A program made the translations under genes and the position numbers. A stretch of 23,777 nucleotides of DNA. It comes from Candidatus Bathyarchaeota archaeon (GTDB lineage: Archaea > Thermoproteota > Bathyarchaeia > TCS64). The stretch spans positions 1-23,777 of the forward strand of contig DAOVEE010000005.1 in assembly GCA_030669135.1 (NCBI GenBank). The letters are read 5' to 3'. The notes below the pieces were generated by a model. It did no database searches and was not told the origin of the DNA. It saw nothing but the letters and a program-made list of their open reading frames with translations. Below, one piece after another: positions 14,499-21,221 of this stretch. Each line of letters starts with the position of its first letter. Positions within the stretch are counted from its first letter, which is position 1.

Positions 14499-15290
14499 CT
14501 ACTCCCTCGTGAACGAGACGCTGCCTTCTATGGCCTCCCAAGCCTCTTCAGCGAACTTGACCACCTTGTCGAGCGCGTACTCGGCCTTCTTGTAGTCCTC
14601 CGCCGTGAGCAGGATCCTGTACTTGGGGGCGCCTAGGGTGGATATGTTGATGGTGGCGTCGTTATTCTGGGCGACCTCCTCGGCCTTCTGGAACGTGTCC
14701 TTGATCTCCTGTATGCCGTAGCTGGACATGGTCGACGCCTCAAGGACGCCCTGAATCGTGACGCCCTTTATGACTATCTTTTCCTTGGCGATCTCGCTGA
14801 GGACGTCGGCTGCCTTGGGCTCTACGCCGGCCTCCTTGAGGGCGTCCGTGCCATTCTTGGCGGCGGCCTCGAGTCCCTCGTATAGGCTGCCGTAGTGGTC
14901 CACCAGCTTCGCCCCATCTCTCTCGAAAAGGGCCTCGGTATCCGTGTTGAGCTGCTGGGCTGCCTGCGTGAGCAGGGTCACCGCCTTCCGCTCCTTCTTC
15001 CAGGACTCGATCTTCTTACGTTTATCGTCCCGGCTCACCCTTCTCAGGCTGAGGTCAACCTGCCTCTTCCCCGGGTCCGTCCTGAGTACCTGTAGGACGA
15101 CCTTCTGGTTTTGCCGCACGTGGTTCCGGATTTTCCTCACCCATCTGCTGCTTATCTCAGAGATGTGTAGAAGACCCTCCTTTTCGGGGTACTCCTCGAG
15201 GCCGACGTAGGCGCCGTAGCTCTCCACGCGCCGCACCGTCGCAACTACGAGTTCGCCGACCTCTGGCCACTCGGGTCGCCCCAGACTCAT
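14499..15290 (-). CDS. eif2a: Translation initiation factor aIF2 subunit alpha
   Basis: A 263-aa protein with an N-terminal S1 domain (about residues 9-86; VATVRRVESYGAYVGLEEY, GLLHISEISSRWVRKIRNHV, VDLSLRRVS), a helical middle domain, and a C-terminal alpha-beta domain (GVTIQGVLEAS, NISTLGAPKYRILLTAEDYKKAE). Part of the aIF2 heterotrimer that carries initiator Met-tRNA to the small ribosomal subunit. The length is typical for archaea. GGTGAT lies 5 nt before the ATG. It lies in the L44e-S27e-aIF2alpha-Nop10 order common across archaea. Confidence 0.96.
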   Translation of the reverse strand: MSLGRPEWPEVGELVVATVRRVESYGAYVGLEEYPEKEGLLHISEISSRWVRKIRNHVRQNQKVVLQVLRTDPGKRQVDLSLRRVSRDDKRKKIESWKKERKAVTLLTQAAQQLNTDTEALFERDGAKLVDHYGSLYEGLEAAAKNGTDALKEAGVEPKAADVLSEIAKEKIVIKGVTIQGVLEASTMSSYGIQEIKDTFQKAEEVAQNNDATINISTLGAPKYRILLTAEDYKKAEYALDKVVKFAEEAWEAIEGSVSFTRE

Positions 15291-15295
15291 CTAAA

Positions 15296-15493
15296 TCACC
15301 CTAAAACAGAGATTATGGCGGCGTTGATCTTGGCTTTCCCGCCCATGGGCTCCGCGAGCACTTCTCCGCAGGTCTGGCACTTGACCTGGGTGCTGCTGTG
15401 GCTGAATAATATCTGCTCAGATTCGCAGCTTATGCACCGTACGCGTAGGAACCGTGACGTGGGGCGGGGTATGAGGTGCTCCCATTCGGCCAA
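15296..15493 (-). CDS. rps27e: Ribosomal protein S27e (small subunit)
   Basis: A 65-aa zinc-ribbon ribosomal protein. The pairs CISC and CQTC (about residues 20-23 and 39-42) bind zinc; FLRVRCISCESEQILFSHSSTQVKCQTCGEVL is the family core, followed by the conserved GGKAKINA tail. It starts with TTG at 15493, with GGAGG 8-9 nt upstream inside the end of rpl44e, so the unusual start is well supported. It is separated from L44e by a single base. Confidence 0.95.
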   Translation of the reverse strand: MAEWEHLIPRPTSRFLRVRCISCESEQILFSHSSTQVKCQTCGEVLAEPMGGKAKINAAIISVLG

Positions 15494-15494
15494 G

Positions 15495-15770
15495 CTATAC
15501 TACCTCCAGCTTCTTGAGCCGCATCCCTTTACGCTGTAACGTGTAGCTGCACTCCTTGCACTTGAGTATGAGGGACTGCTTCTTCGTGACCTTAGCCTGG
15601 TTGTGCTGCTCCGGGAACTTCTGCCCACCGTAGCCCTTCTTGCGGGTGGCCTGCCTGCGCTCGCCCTTCTTTGCGCCCGCTCTTTTCCCGGGCTTATAGA
15701 TGGAGACGCTGAATTCCGTGTGTGTCTTGCACTTCGGACAGTAGGTCCGGATGGTACTCGGTACTTTCAT
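15495..15770 (-). CDS. rpl44e: Ribosomal protein L44e (large subunit)
   Basis: A 91-aa basic protein, MKVPSTIRTYCPKCKTHTEF, then a Lys/Arg-rich middle (GERRQATRKKGYGGQKFPE) and a second CXXC pair (LKCKECSYTLQRKGMRLKK). The two zinc-binding pairs and the GYGGQ motif define L44e, which lies near the E site of the large subunit. The ATG overlaps the stop of the GINS gene (ATGA, 15767-15770), so it is translationally coupled to a replication gene. Confidence 0.96.
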   Translation of the reverse strand: MKVPSTIRTYCPKCKTHTEFSVSIYKPGKRAGAKKGERRQATRKKGYGGQKFPEQHNQAKVTKKQSLILKCKECSYTLQRKGMRLKKLEVV

Positions 15771-16369
15771 GGCTCTATATCCACCAGCTTAGCTATACCT
15801 CTCCTTATTAGGTTTACCGCATTCTGGCGAGGGATGCTGGCGACGTCCTCAGGGTCGAAGGGACCGTACGCCTTCATATCAACGCCCATGATCGCGGGCA
15901 GGGGCTTCAGGAACCTGATCACAACCAGGTCACCCTTAGGCGCCTCGTGTGAGGCGGTTACGCTGTGCCTCGGCGCCGGGGCCGGCCTGGGCGCCTGGAC
16001 GGTGGGCGGCGCCTCGGGCTCGGGGATGTCGGCCCCCTGCCTGTAGCCTAACAGTAGTTGCCTGAGGTTTGCGTGGAACCTCTGCTCCTCGGGCGTCATG
16101 GCCTGGGCGTCGATGGGCTCGCCCCTAAGCTCCTTGGTGACTATCTTCCGGAGTCTGGTCTCGGTGAGCTCCCTCAGCATCTGGCCCACGAACTGTCTCT
16201 CCTGTTTGGTTATGGAGCCGGTGAGGGCCCCGGGGTCGGTGGGGGTCTTGTTCAGCTCCTCGGAGTAGCGGCGCATCTCGTGGAGGAACTCGTCGGGTAT
16301 GTTCTGGAGCCCGGGCTTCTCGTTCTCCCTCTCCCACACCCTGTGGAGTCTCTCGTACCTGTCGCTCAT
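15767..16369 (-). CDS. gins51: Archaeal GINS complex subunit (Gins51/15 type)
   Basis: A 200-aa protein with the A-then-B domain order of Gins51. Residues about 1-110 are helical (RFHANLRQLLLGYR closes the A domain), a Pro/Ala-rich linker follows at about 114-136 (PEPEAPPTVQAPRPAPAPR), and the small beta-rich B domain is at about 146-198 (VIRFLKPLPAIMGVDMKAYGPFDPEDVASIPRQNAVNLIRRG). GINS joins MCM and Cdc45/RecJ-like protein in the CMG helicase and contacts primase. ATG 16369 overlaps the priS stop (ATGA). A much longer frame open upstream is only the shadow of priS. Confidence 0.9.
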   Translation of the reverse strand: MSDRYERLHRVWERENEKPGLQNIPDEFLHEMRRYSEELNKTPTDPGALTGSITKQERQFVGQMLRELTETRLRKIVTKELRGEPIDAQAMTPEEQRFHANLRQLLLGYRQGADIPEPEAPPTVQAPRPAPAPRHSVTASHEAPKGDLVVIRFLKPLPAIMGVDMKAYGPFDPEDVASIPRQNAVNLIRRGIAKLVDIEP

Positions 16370-17595
16370 CGTTTCAGCCTGGCTCCTTTCTTGCATAGGA
16401 AGAAGAGGGCGGCGCCCACGGGGAGCTCCGCCTCCTCTTCCTCGTATGGTCCGTACTCCACGTCGTTTATCTTTATTTTGGGGGCCCACCTGAACTCTAG
16501 CAATACGGGGTCGCCCGTTATCACAGTCGCCCTCGTGAGGGGGTCGTAGTCGGGCAGGGAGCCGTACGGTATGGTCTGGACCTGCCAGCCCGTCTTGCTG
16601 TGGAGTGTTTTGGGCAGCCTGATGAGGCGGTGGATGTCGGTGGTGACGACGGTGTCGATCTCTGAAGCCTGGAGCTTCACGGCCTTCTCCAACACAGTCT
16701 GTAGGCTCTTGGGGTCGATGAGGCTGGTGACGTTGCTGGGGTGCCTCTTCATGAGGGTGTTGAGCACCTTCTCCTTGTCCTCTATGATGCTCTTCGTTGC
16801 TCTCCGGCTGAGCTTCATGGACTTCACCTCCTCGGGCTCGACCTCCTGGATGTAGTCGTAGAGGGCGCGGCCTGTTCTGCCCCTCCAGCCCCCCTCGGCG
16901 AGGGTGGGGCGCACCCCCCTGTTCCTCTGGCTGAAGCCCTGGTACTCGGCCTCGAGCCCTATAGCCATTATGTAGTCCACTATCTCGCGGCGGGCCTGCT
17001 GGTCGAGGGGGATCATGCCGTCGCTGTGGACGTGGACGTGGTAGCCCCTGTTGCCGCTGAAGTTGGTGGTCAGCTCGTCGGTGCCTACGCCGAAGTCCTG
17101 TATGAGTATGTCGAGGAGCTTCTGGGCCTCGTGTTTGGCGGCCTGGAGGCACCGCGCGCAGAGCCAGGTCTCCGTCTCGAACTGGGCCTTACCGCACTCG
17201 CATATCTCGGGGTGGTGGCCTGTGCCCTGGTTGTCACAGTTCCTGCACCACCACCTGTCGTGCTCCATCTGGCAGGGGAGGTCGAAGTGGTCGGCGTCTA
17301 TGTCGAAGACCAGGTCTGCGCCCCTCCATCCTTTGCGGGCCATGTCGGCGGCGGGGTCGTCGTAGTAGCCGCTGCTGTGGTAGCTGTGGGCTGGGGCGTT
17401 GGACCTGAGGTATCGTCGAAGCTTGTCGAGGGTGGGGAACCGATTGTGGCGGTACATGGTTCGTCCGTGGAAGGTGAGGAAAGCGAACTCCCTGTGCGCT
17501 ATGTCTATGGGGGCGGGTATGGTGTCGCTGTTCCGGGCGTACCACTGCCTGAACTGGGCCTTCACGAACTCGGGGCTGCCCCAGTCCTCATCCAT
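16366..17595 (-). CDS. priS: DNA primase small (catalytic) subunit PriS
   Basis: A 409-aa AEP-superfamily primase. Catalytic Asp98 and Asp100 are in LVFDIDADH, the nucleotide-binding motif is SGNRGYHVHV, and the late motif is TDIHRLIRLPKTLHSKTG. An inserted zinc-binding region has CRNC and CECG pairs near 117-134 and another pair CARC near 146-149. With PriL it makes RNA/DNA primers at the fork. It is longer than many archaeal PriS proteins, partly from the zinc region. ATG 17595 lies 26 bp from the TATA at 17618-17626, so it is leaderless; the upstream GTG at 17613 would precede the transcript start. Confidence 0.96.
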   Translation of the reverse strand: MDEDWGSPEFVKAQFRQWYARNSDTIPAPIDIAHREFAFLTFHGRTMYRHNRFPTLDKLRRYLRSNAPAHSYHSSGYYDDPAADMARKGWRGADLVFDIDADHFDLPCQMEHDRWWCRNCDNQGTGHHPEICECGKAQFETETWLCARCLQAAKHEAQKLLDILIQDFGVGTDELTTNFSGNRGYHVHVHSDGMIPLDQQARREIVDYIMAIGLEAEYQGFSQRNRGVRPTLAEGGWRGRTGRALYDYIQEVEPEEVKSMKLSRRATKSIIEDKEKVLNTLMKRHPSNVTSLIDPKSLQTVLEKAVKLQASEIDTVVTTDIHRLIRLPKTLHSKTGWQVQTIPYGSLPDYDPLTRATVITGDPVLLEFRWAPKIKINDVEYGPYEEEEAELPVGAALFFLCKKGARLKR

Positions 17596-17617
17596 GGCTA
17601 TTGAATAGTCCACGAGG

Positions 17618-17626
17618 TTTTAAAAC
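17618..17626 (-). promoter_or_regulatory. TATA box of the priS-gins51-ribosomal operon
   Basis: TTTTAAAAC (near-palindromic) is centred about 26 bp upstream of ATG 17595, predicting a leaderless mRNA for priS and the five genes after it. It lies just past the stop of the 45-aa gene. Confidence 0.6.
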
Positions 17627-17629
17627 AGG

Positions 17630-17767
17630 TTACCTCGAGGGGTAGGTCCTGTGGCGGCATTTTCCGCAGAAGTGGACGTTGAAGCGTACGACGTTGTCGT
17701 AGTGCCTGCAGTAGTGGAGCCCTATGCTCTTGAGCATCTGCTTCTTCTCCTCCGTGAGTTCCCGCAT
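17630..17767 (-). CDS. 45-aa Cys/His-rich protein between priL and priS
   Basis: An ATG (17767) to TAA (17630-17632) frame starting 11 nt after the priL stop. The product is a short charged helix (MRELTEEKKQMLKSIGL), then HYCRHYDNVVRFNVHFCGKCRHRTYPSR. Cys20, Cys34 and Cys37 with His18, His22, His32 and His39 could hold one zinc ion. It is basic at the C-terminus, as expected for a nucleic-acid or primase partner. I recognise no family. Its position in a replication gene cluster, same strand, suggests co-transcription with priL. The ordered Cys/His pattern argues against chance. Confidence 0.65.
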   Translation of the reverse strand: MRELTEEKKQMLKSIGLHYCRHYDNVVRFNVHFCGKCRHRTYPSR

Positions 17768-17778
17768 GCCGGTCTCTG

Positions 17779-18882
17779 TTATTGTTGGGCGGTGGTATTT
17801 GAGGGTTCAGCTTCCTGCTGCTCTCTCTGCCGCTCCAGACGCCGCACCTTCTTCCTGTAGTAGCCGAGGGGGTGGCTCACGGTCTCGCATATGCTGTCCA
17901 TGTTGCGGCAGATGCCGTGGGTCCTGAGAGTGCTGCACGTGGGGGGCGTGTACTTAGTGCGGTGGCCCTTGAGGCCAGCGATGTGCTCTATCTGGTACCT
18001 TGTGAGGCTCTCGTCGAAGTCGGTGACGCTGGTGTAGAGCTGCACCATGTCGTCGATGGGCATCCCCACGTTCACGAGGAACGACGTGAGGCCGAACCTC
18101 TCCATGTGGCTGGCCCGTTTCCCCGCGAGGAGCCCCTCCAGGCAGTACCTCATGCACGGCGGGAACGCCTCGTTGATGACCTCGTCGGGCAGCTGGCTGC
18201 CGCTCAGCCTTACCCGGTTCTCCTCGAAGACTTTCTTCACGTCGTCGAGCCTCTTCTGCAGGGGCTCCGGGAGGGTGAAGCTGGAAGGCGTCGACACCCT
18301 CTCCCGCACCCACTGCTCCACCCCTACTTGGAGGAGCCGGGCGGCCTCGACGCCCGTGAGGCAGACGAGGCCGTTCTCCATCTTCCTGTTCACAAGCTTC
18401 CACTTGGCTTCGTGGAAAGAGGAGGCGGCCCTCAGGTAGTCAGGGTAGGCCAGTTTGAGGGTGTGGGGGACGCCGTCGATGTTCTCCGGGTCGCGTCTGA
18501 TGTCCCAGCCGAACTCGTCCACCGCTATCCGGGTGATCTTCTCCTCGTACTCGTCCTGGAGGAGGTTGTAGGCGCGGACAGCCTCGGCCAAGGCGAACCG
18601 GCGGCTGAGGAACTGCTCGCCGATGAGGGTGACGTACATGACGGCCAAGGGGTAGCTGAGGAGCTCCGTGAGGGGGTCTGCCAGCTTGGCCGAGACGACG
18701 CCCTGCACTATGGCCTCCTTCACTCGCTCCGCTGCCCTGTCCAGGGCCTTGCCGTAGTTGGGGTCGGTGAGGTCGTCCAGCTGGAGGTCGAGTCCATCCA
18801 ATAGCTCCAGCCCCGCCTTGAGGAACGGGTACTTGGCGGCCTCCCTCTCCGACATATCAAAGGTACTGGCTGCGTGGCTCAT
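17779..18882 (-). CDS. priL: DNA primase large subunit PriL (Fe-S)
   Basis: A 367-aa protein. The N-terminal helical domain contains DPLTELLSYPLAVMYV and FALAEAVRAYNLL. The C-terminal domain has the [4Fe-4S] ligands: Cys243 in FPPCMRYC, then Cys316 (PPTCSTLRTHG), Cys325 (HGICRN) and Cys332 (SICETV), followed by HPLGYY, the usual PriL ending. It regulates and extends primer synthesis by PriS. ATG 18882 is preferred because the TATA centred near 18922 puts the transcript start near 18896; a TTG at 18906 lies upstream of that. The charged, Gln-rich tail after HPLGYYRKK is an extra of about 25 residues. Confidence 0.94.
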   Translation of the reverse strand: MSHAASTFDMSEREAAKYPFLKAGLELLDGLDLQLDDLTDPNYGKALDRAAERVKEAIVQGVVSAKLADPLTELLSYPLAVMYVTLIGEQFLSRRFALAEAVRAYNLLQDEYEEKITRIAVDEFGWDIRRDPENIDGVPHTLKLAYPDYLRAASSFHEAKWKLVNRKMENGLVCLTGVEAARLLQVGVEQWVRERVSTPSSFTLPEPLQKRLDDVKKVFEENRVRLSGSQLPDEVINEAFPPCMRYCLEGLLAGKRASHMERFGLTSFLVNVGMPIDDMVQLYTSVTDFDESLTRYQIEHIAGLKGHRTKYTPPTCSTLRTHGICRNMDSICETVSHPLGYYRKKVRRLERQREQQEAEPSNTTAQQ

Positions 18883-18915
18883 ATTATCGTTTTGGATGTC
18901 GTCCAACAGCCGCGG

Positions 18916-18926
18916 TTTTTATATAA
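18916..18926. promoter_or_regulatory. Shared palindromic TATA box for priL and rubredoxin
   Basis: TTATATAA (18919-18926) is a palindrome and can be read in both directions. On the plus strand it lies 26 bp before the rubredoxin ATG (leaderless). On the minus strand it predicts a priL start near 18896, with a leader of about 14 nt. The two coding regions are only 65 bp apart. Confidence 0.6.
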
Positions 18927-18947
18927 CCCGGTGACGTTGGCTTCTCC

Positions 18948-19109
18948 ATGCCCCAGAAATACCAGTGTCAGGTCTGCGGCTACGTCTACGACCCGGATGT
19001 CGGCGACCCGGACAACGGTTACCCGGCGGGCACCGCCTTCGAGGACCTGCTGGACGACTGGGATTGCCCCCTCTGCGGAGCCCCCAAGTCAGAGTTCAAG
19101 CCCATCTAG
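18948..19109 (+). CDS. Rubredoxin
   Basis: A 53-aa classic rubredoxin, MPQKYQCQVCGYVYDPDVGDP at the start and WDCPLCGAPKSEF near the end. The four Cys in CXXCG and CPLCG bind one iron. It carries single electrons in the cytoplasm, commonly to rubrerythrin, superoxide reductase or flavodiiron proteins; none of these is in the window, although Hcp is at 631. The ATG is placed 26 bp from a shared TATA box, so it is leaderless. It ends 7 bp before the convergent methyltransferase. Confidence 0.95.
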   Translation: MPQKYQCQVCGYVYDPDVGDPDNGYPAGTAFEDLLDDWDCPLCGAPKSEFKPI

Positions 19110-19116
19110 GGCTCAT

Positions 19117-19779
19117 CTATTTCTTTAGCAGGTAGCTGATCCACCAGAAGCATCTGCCGTGGAACACGTTGCCAAGCGTAACGCCGTCTGTGTGGCGGCT
19201 GAACAGCTCGACGAGCTCCTCTGCGGTGAAGTAGTTCTTCACGATGAGGTGCTGGCTGCCGTCGTTGAGCGTCCTGAGCTTGTAGGTGTTGGGGTCGCCC
19301 TCCTTGGTGACGAGCCTGCCGCCGACGCCTTCGATGTACGTGTTGTCGACGATGAACACCCGAGCCCCTGGGGCTAGGACACTGTGCATGTGCTCTATCC
19401 AGCCGTCCATGTCCTCTCTGTGGACGTGGCTGAGCCAGAACGACGTCAGGGCGCCTGTGAACGTGTCAGGCGGGAACTCCATGCTGTAGCCGTCCATGGC
19501 TCTGAACTCCGTGGGGCAGCCGTACGTCTTGGACCGGGCTATCTTCAGGACGGCTTCGTTGATGTCGATGCCCGTTATGCGTTCCGCGGTCTCGCTGACA
19601 CGCTCCGTCCAGTAACCAGTGCCGCAGCCGATGTCAAGGACGTTGCAGCCCTTGAACGCTTGCTTGAGCTCCTCGCCGAGGCGGGCCTGCTCCTGCTGGC
19701 GGTCTGGGTCCCTCCACTCGTATATCTGCTCGTATTCCCTAGCGCGGTTCCTGTAGTACTTGACCATGTCCTCGGACAT
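19117..19779 (-). CDS. Class I SAM-dependent methyltransferase
   Basis: A 220-aa Rossmann methyltransferase. Motif I VLDIGCGTGYWTERV is at about residues 47-61, the acidic end of strand two is ITGIDINEAVL, and motif IV is ALTSFWLSHVHREDM. The N-terminal helix MVKYYRNRAREYEQIYEW is common in UbiE/Trm9-like small-molecule methyltransferases. Substrate unknown. TTTATCAAAT at 19801-19810 is 27 bp upstream of the ATG, so it is likely a leaderless single gene. Its stop faces the rubredoxin stop. Confidence 0.88.
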   Translation of the reverse strand: MSEDMVKYYRNRAREYEQIYEWRDPDRQQEQARLGEELKQAFKGCNVLDIGCGTGYWTERVSETAERITGIDINEAVLKIARSKTYGCPTEFRAMDGYSMEFPPDTFTGALTSFWLSHVHREDMDGWIEHMHSVLAPGARVFIVDNTYIEGVGGRLVTKEGDPNTYKLRTLNDGSQHLIVKNYFTAEELVELFSRHTDGVTLGNVFHGRCFWWISYLLKK

Positions 19780-19800
19780 GGGCAGATAATTAGGGGAACC

Positions 19801-19810
19801 ATTTGATAAA
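19801..19810 (-). promoter_or_regulatory. TATA box of the methyltransferase gene
   Basis: On the minus strand this reads ATTTGATAAA reversed to TTTATCAAAT, centred 27 bp from ATG 19779. Confidence 0.45.
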
Positions 19811-19820
19811 GTGAACGACG

Positions 19821-20207
19821 CTACCCTATCGAGGCGTCAGTTAGACGCTTGACGAAAGCCCTGTCGCCGTCAAGTAGACTGTACTTGTACAACTCGTTGA
19901 GGGTCACCCACTGGACCTTTTCATGTGCGTTAAGTGTGTAGCTCCCTGAGTCAACCCTGACTCGGTAGTAGAGTATCTTGACGGCGCCTTCTGAATCCGA
20001 GTCCTCCTGTGCTCCTAGGAACTCTTGGACCGTCACGTCCAGATCAAGTTCCTCAGACAGCTCCCGTTTCAAGGCCTCCTCGGGCGTCTCCCCCTGTCTT
20101 ACCTTTCCGCCTGGAAACTCCCATCGTAGCTCGTATGCGTCTCCTCGTTTGCGCTGGGCTATCAGGTATCTCCCATTCTCCTCGATAACCCCGCCGACAA
20201 CGATCAC
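19821..20207 (-). CDS. Nudix hydrolase (MutT-like)
   Basis: About 128 aa with a full Nudix box, GGKVRQGETPEEALKRELSEEL, matching G-X5-E-X7-RE-X2-EE. Before it, YLIAQRKRGDAYELRWEFPGG resembles MutT/8-oxo-dGTPase and CTP pyrophosphohydrolase types, so nucleotide pool cleansing is likely. I prefer the GTG at 20207, which has GGTGA about 8 nt upstream and gives the usual MIVVGGVIEENG opening. A GTG at 20234 would add nine residues and overlap the preceding gene. It follows the isoprenylcysteine-methyltransferase-like gene on the same strand. Confidence 0.9.
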   Translation of the reverse strand: MIVVGGVIEENGRYLIAQRKRGDAYELRWEFPGGKVRQGETPEEALKRELSEELDLDVTVQEFLGAQEDSDSEGAVKILYYRVRVDSGSYTLNAHEKVQWVTLNELYKYSLLDGDRAFVKRLTDASIG

Positions 20208-20221
20208 GTTCCATTCACCGG

Positions 20222-20575
20222 TTAGTAGACCCACGGGATGAGCCTGTGCCTCACCTTCTTCATGTAGTCCAAATATCGTTTGTTGTACCGGCGCACCAGG
20301 GCTTCCTCCTCCTTGGGCACGTATACGACTATGGCGGCCAGCGTGAAGACGAGGAGCAGCCTGGTCTCGTAGATGGGGAGAGCCAAGGCGAGGCCGACTG
20401 CAACCGAGAGGAACCCTGAGTAGAAGGGGTGACGCACATACGCGTATGGGCCGTATGTGATCAGATCACCCTCGTAGTTCCTGCTCCAGAAGACATACCA
20501 GTAGACGCAGACGGCGGCCCCCGTGACCGATAGGAGGCCTCCAGCGGCTTTGGCTACGAGTGGCAATGAAGCCAT
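20222..20575 (-). CDS. Isoprenylcysteine carboxyl methyltransferase-like membrane protein
   Basis: A 117-aa integral membrane protein. It has hydrophobic spans at about residues 8-29 and 56-90, the ICMT/PEMT core GPYAYVRHPFYSGFL, and the C-terminal EEEALVRRYNKRYLDYMKKVRHRLIPW, where Arg/His and Glu residues bind SAM in the family. It probably methylates a small or lipid substrate at the membrane; archaea lack prenyl-CAAX proteins of the eukaryotic type, so the name is only by fold. ATG 20575 is chosen because TTTAAA at 20606-20611 lies 33 bp upstream; the frame is open to 20656. Confidence 0.8.
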   Translation of the reverse strand: MASLPLVAKAAGGLLSVTGAAVCVYWYVFWSRNYEGDLITYGPYAYVRHPFYSGFLSVAVGLALALPIYETRLLLVFTLAAIVVYVPKEEEALVRRYNKRYLDYMKKVRHRLIPWVY

Positions 20576-20605
20576 GCTGGTCACGAATACTGGGTGAAGT
20601 CGGGG

Positions 20606-20611
20606 TTTAAA
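20606..20611 (-). promoter_or_regulatory. TATA box of the ICMT-like gene
   Basis: TTTAAA is centred about 33 bp before ATG 20575 on the minus strand. It lies inside the longer open frame, which supports the downstream start. Confidence 0.4.
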
Positions 20612-20684
20612 GCTATTGCAGAAAACCCTGGCAGTTTCACGCATCCCCGCCTTCAAACCATTTGTAAATGTTTAATAAACGAAA

Positions 20685-21148
20685 ATGCCTGACATGGCTG
20701 CCATGAAGGAGGAAGCGTTCAACATCGTTAAGGATCAGGCGGGGCTCTGCGGCATAACCTGCGGCACATGCGTGCTGGGCAACGGCACCATCGCGGAGAC
20801 CGCGGGAAAGACTAAGAACTACATCACGGGCTACGGCATCAAGGAGTGGGCGCCCATGGTCCCAGGCGGGGCGGAGATAAACTGGGCCGAGACGGAGAAA
20901 CCCCTTGAGTGGATGACCAAGTACGCAAACTGCTAGGGCTGCGAGAAGGGGGGAGGCCCCCCGACTGCACCATAAGGTCTTGTGCAAACGAGAGAGGCTA
21001 CCCGTTATGCAGCCAGTGCGGCGAGCTCGACGGCTGCAACAAGTTCGACTGGCTCGGCGACTACGCCACCGGGTTAAAACAGACTCTGCGAGATAACAAG
21101 AGTAAAACAAAGGAAGAGTACATAGCTGAAGCGTTAAAGAGCCAGTAA
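20685..21148 (+). pseudogene. DUF3795-type Cys-rich protein, broken by TAG and a frameshift
   Basis: The first part (20685-20936) reads MPDMAAMKEEAF, then AGLCGITCGTCVLGNGT, and stops at TAG after KYANC. Directly after the TAG the same frame continues GCEKGGGPP, and a neighbouring frame then gives DCTIRSCANERGYPLCSQCGELDGCNKF to 21148. Joined together these make a DUF3795-like protein of about 153 aa with its usual Cys pattern (LCGxxCGxC; CxGC-KGGGPPxCxIRxCA; CxxC). So there is one nonsense codon exactly at the variable residue of CxGC, and one missing base in the run GGGGGGAGGCCCCCC (20948-20962). Likely a pseudogene or a sequencing error in the homopolymer; recoding is less likely. Confidence 0.75.
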
Positions 21149-21192
21149 ACACACCTAACCTCCTTTTTATCACTGTTTCTCGAAGAAAACCC

Positions 21193-21199
21193 AATATAC
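21193..21199 (+). promoter_or_regulatory. TATA box of the Topo VI-A-like gene
   Basis: AATATAC is centred 26 bp upstream of ATG 21222, predicting a leaderless start. Confidence 0.45.
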
Positions 21200-21221
21200 C
21201 GTCCCATGTATTGTATCCGTG

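Noticed and set aside
16370..17152. N-terminal extension of the GINS frame on the minus strand
   Set aside because: It is read through priS in another frame and is Arg/His/Pro/Gln-rich; the GINS start at 16369 with the ATGA overlap is far better.
17872..18804. A 310-codon plus-strand open frame opposite priL
   Set aside because: Antisense shadow of PriL in a GC-rich gene; the composition is skewed and no start signals or motifs are seen.
20934..20936. TAG read as pyrrolysine in the DUF3795-like gene
   Set aside because: A second lesion, the frameshift, follows within 30 bp, so decay or a sequencing error explains the region more simply; kept only as a check.
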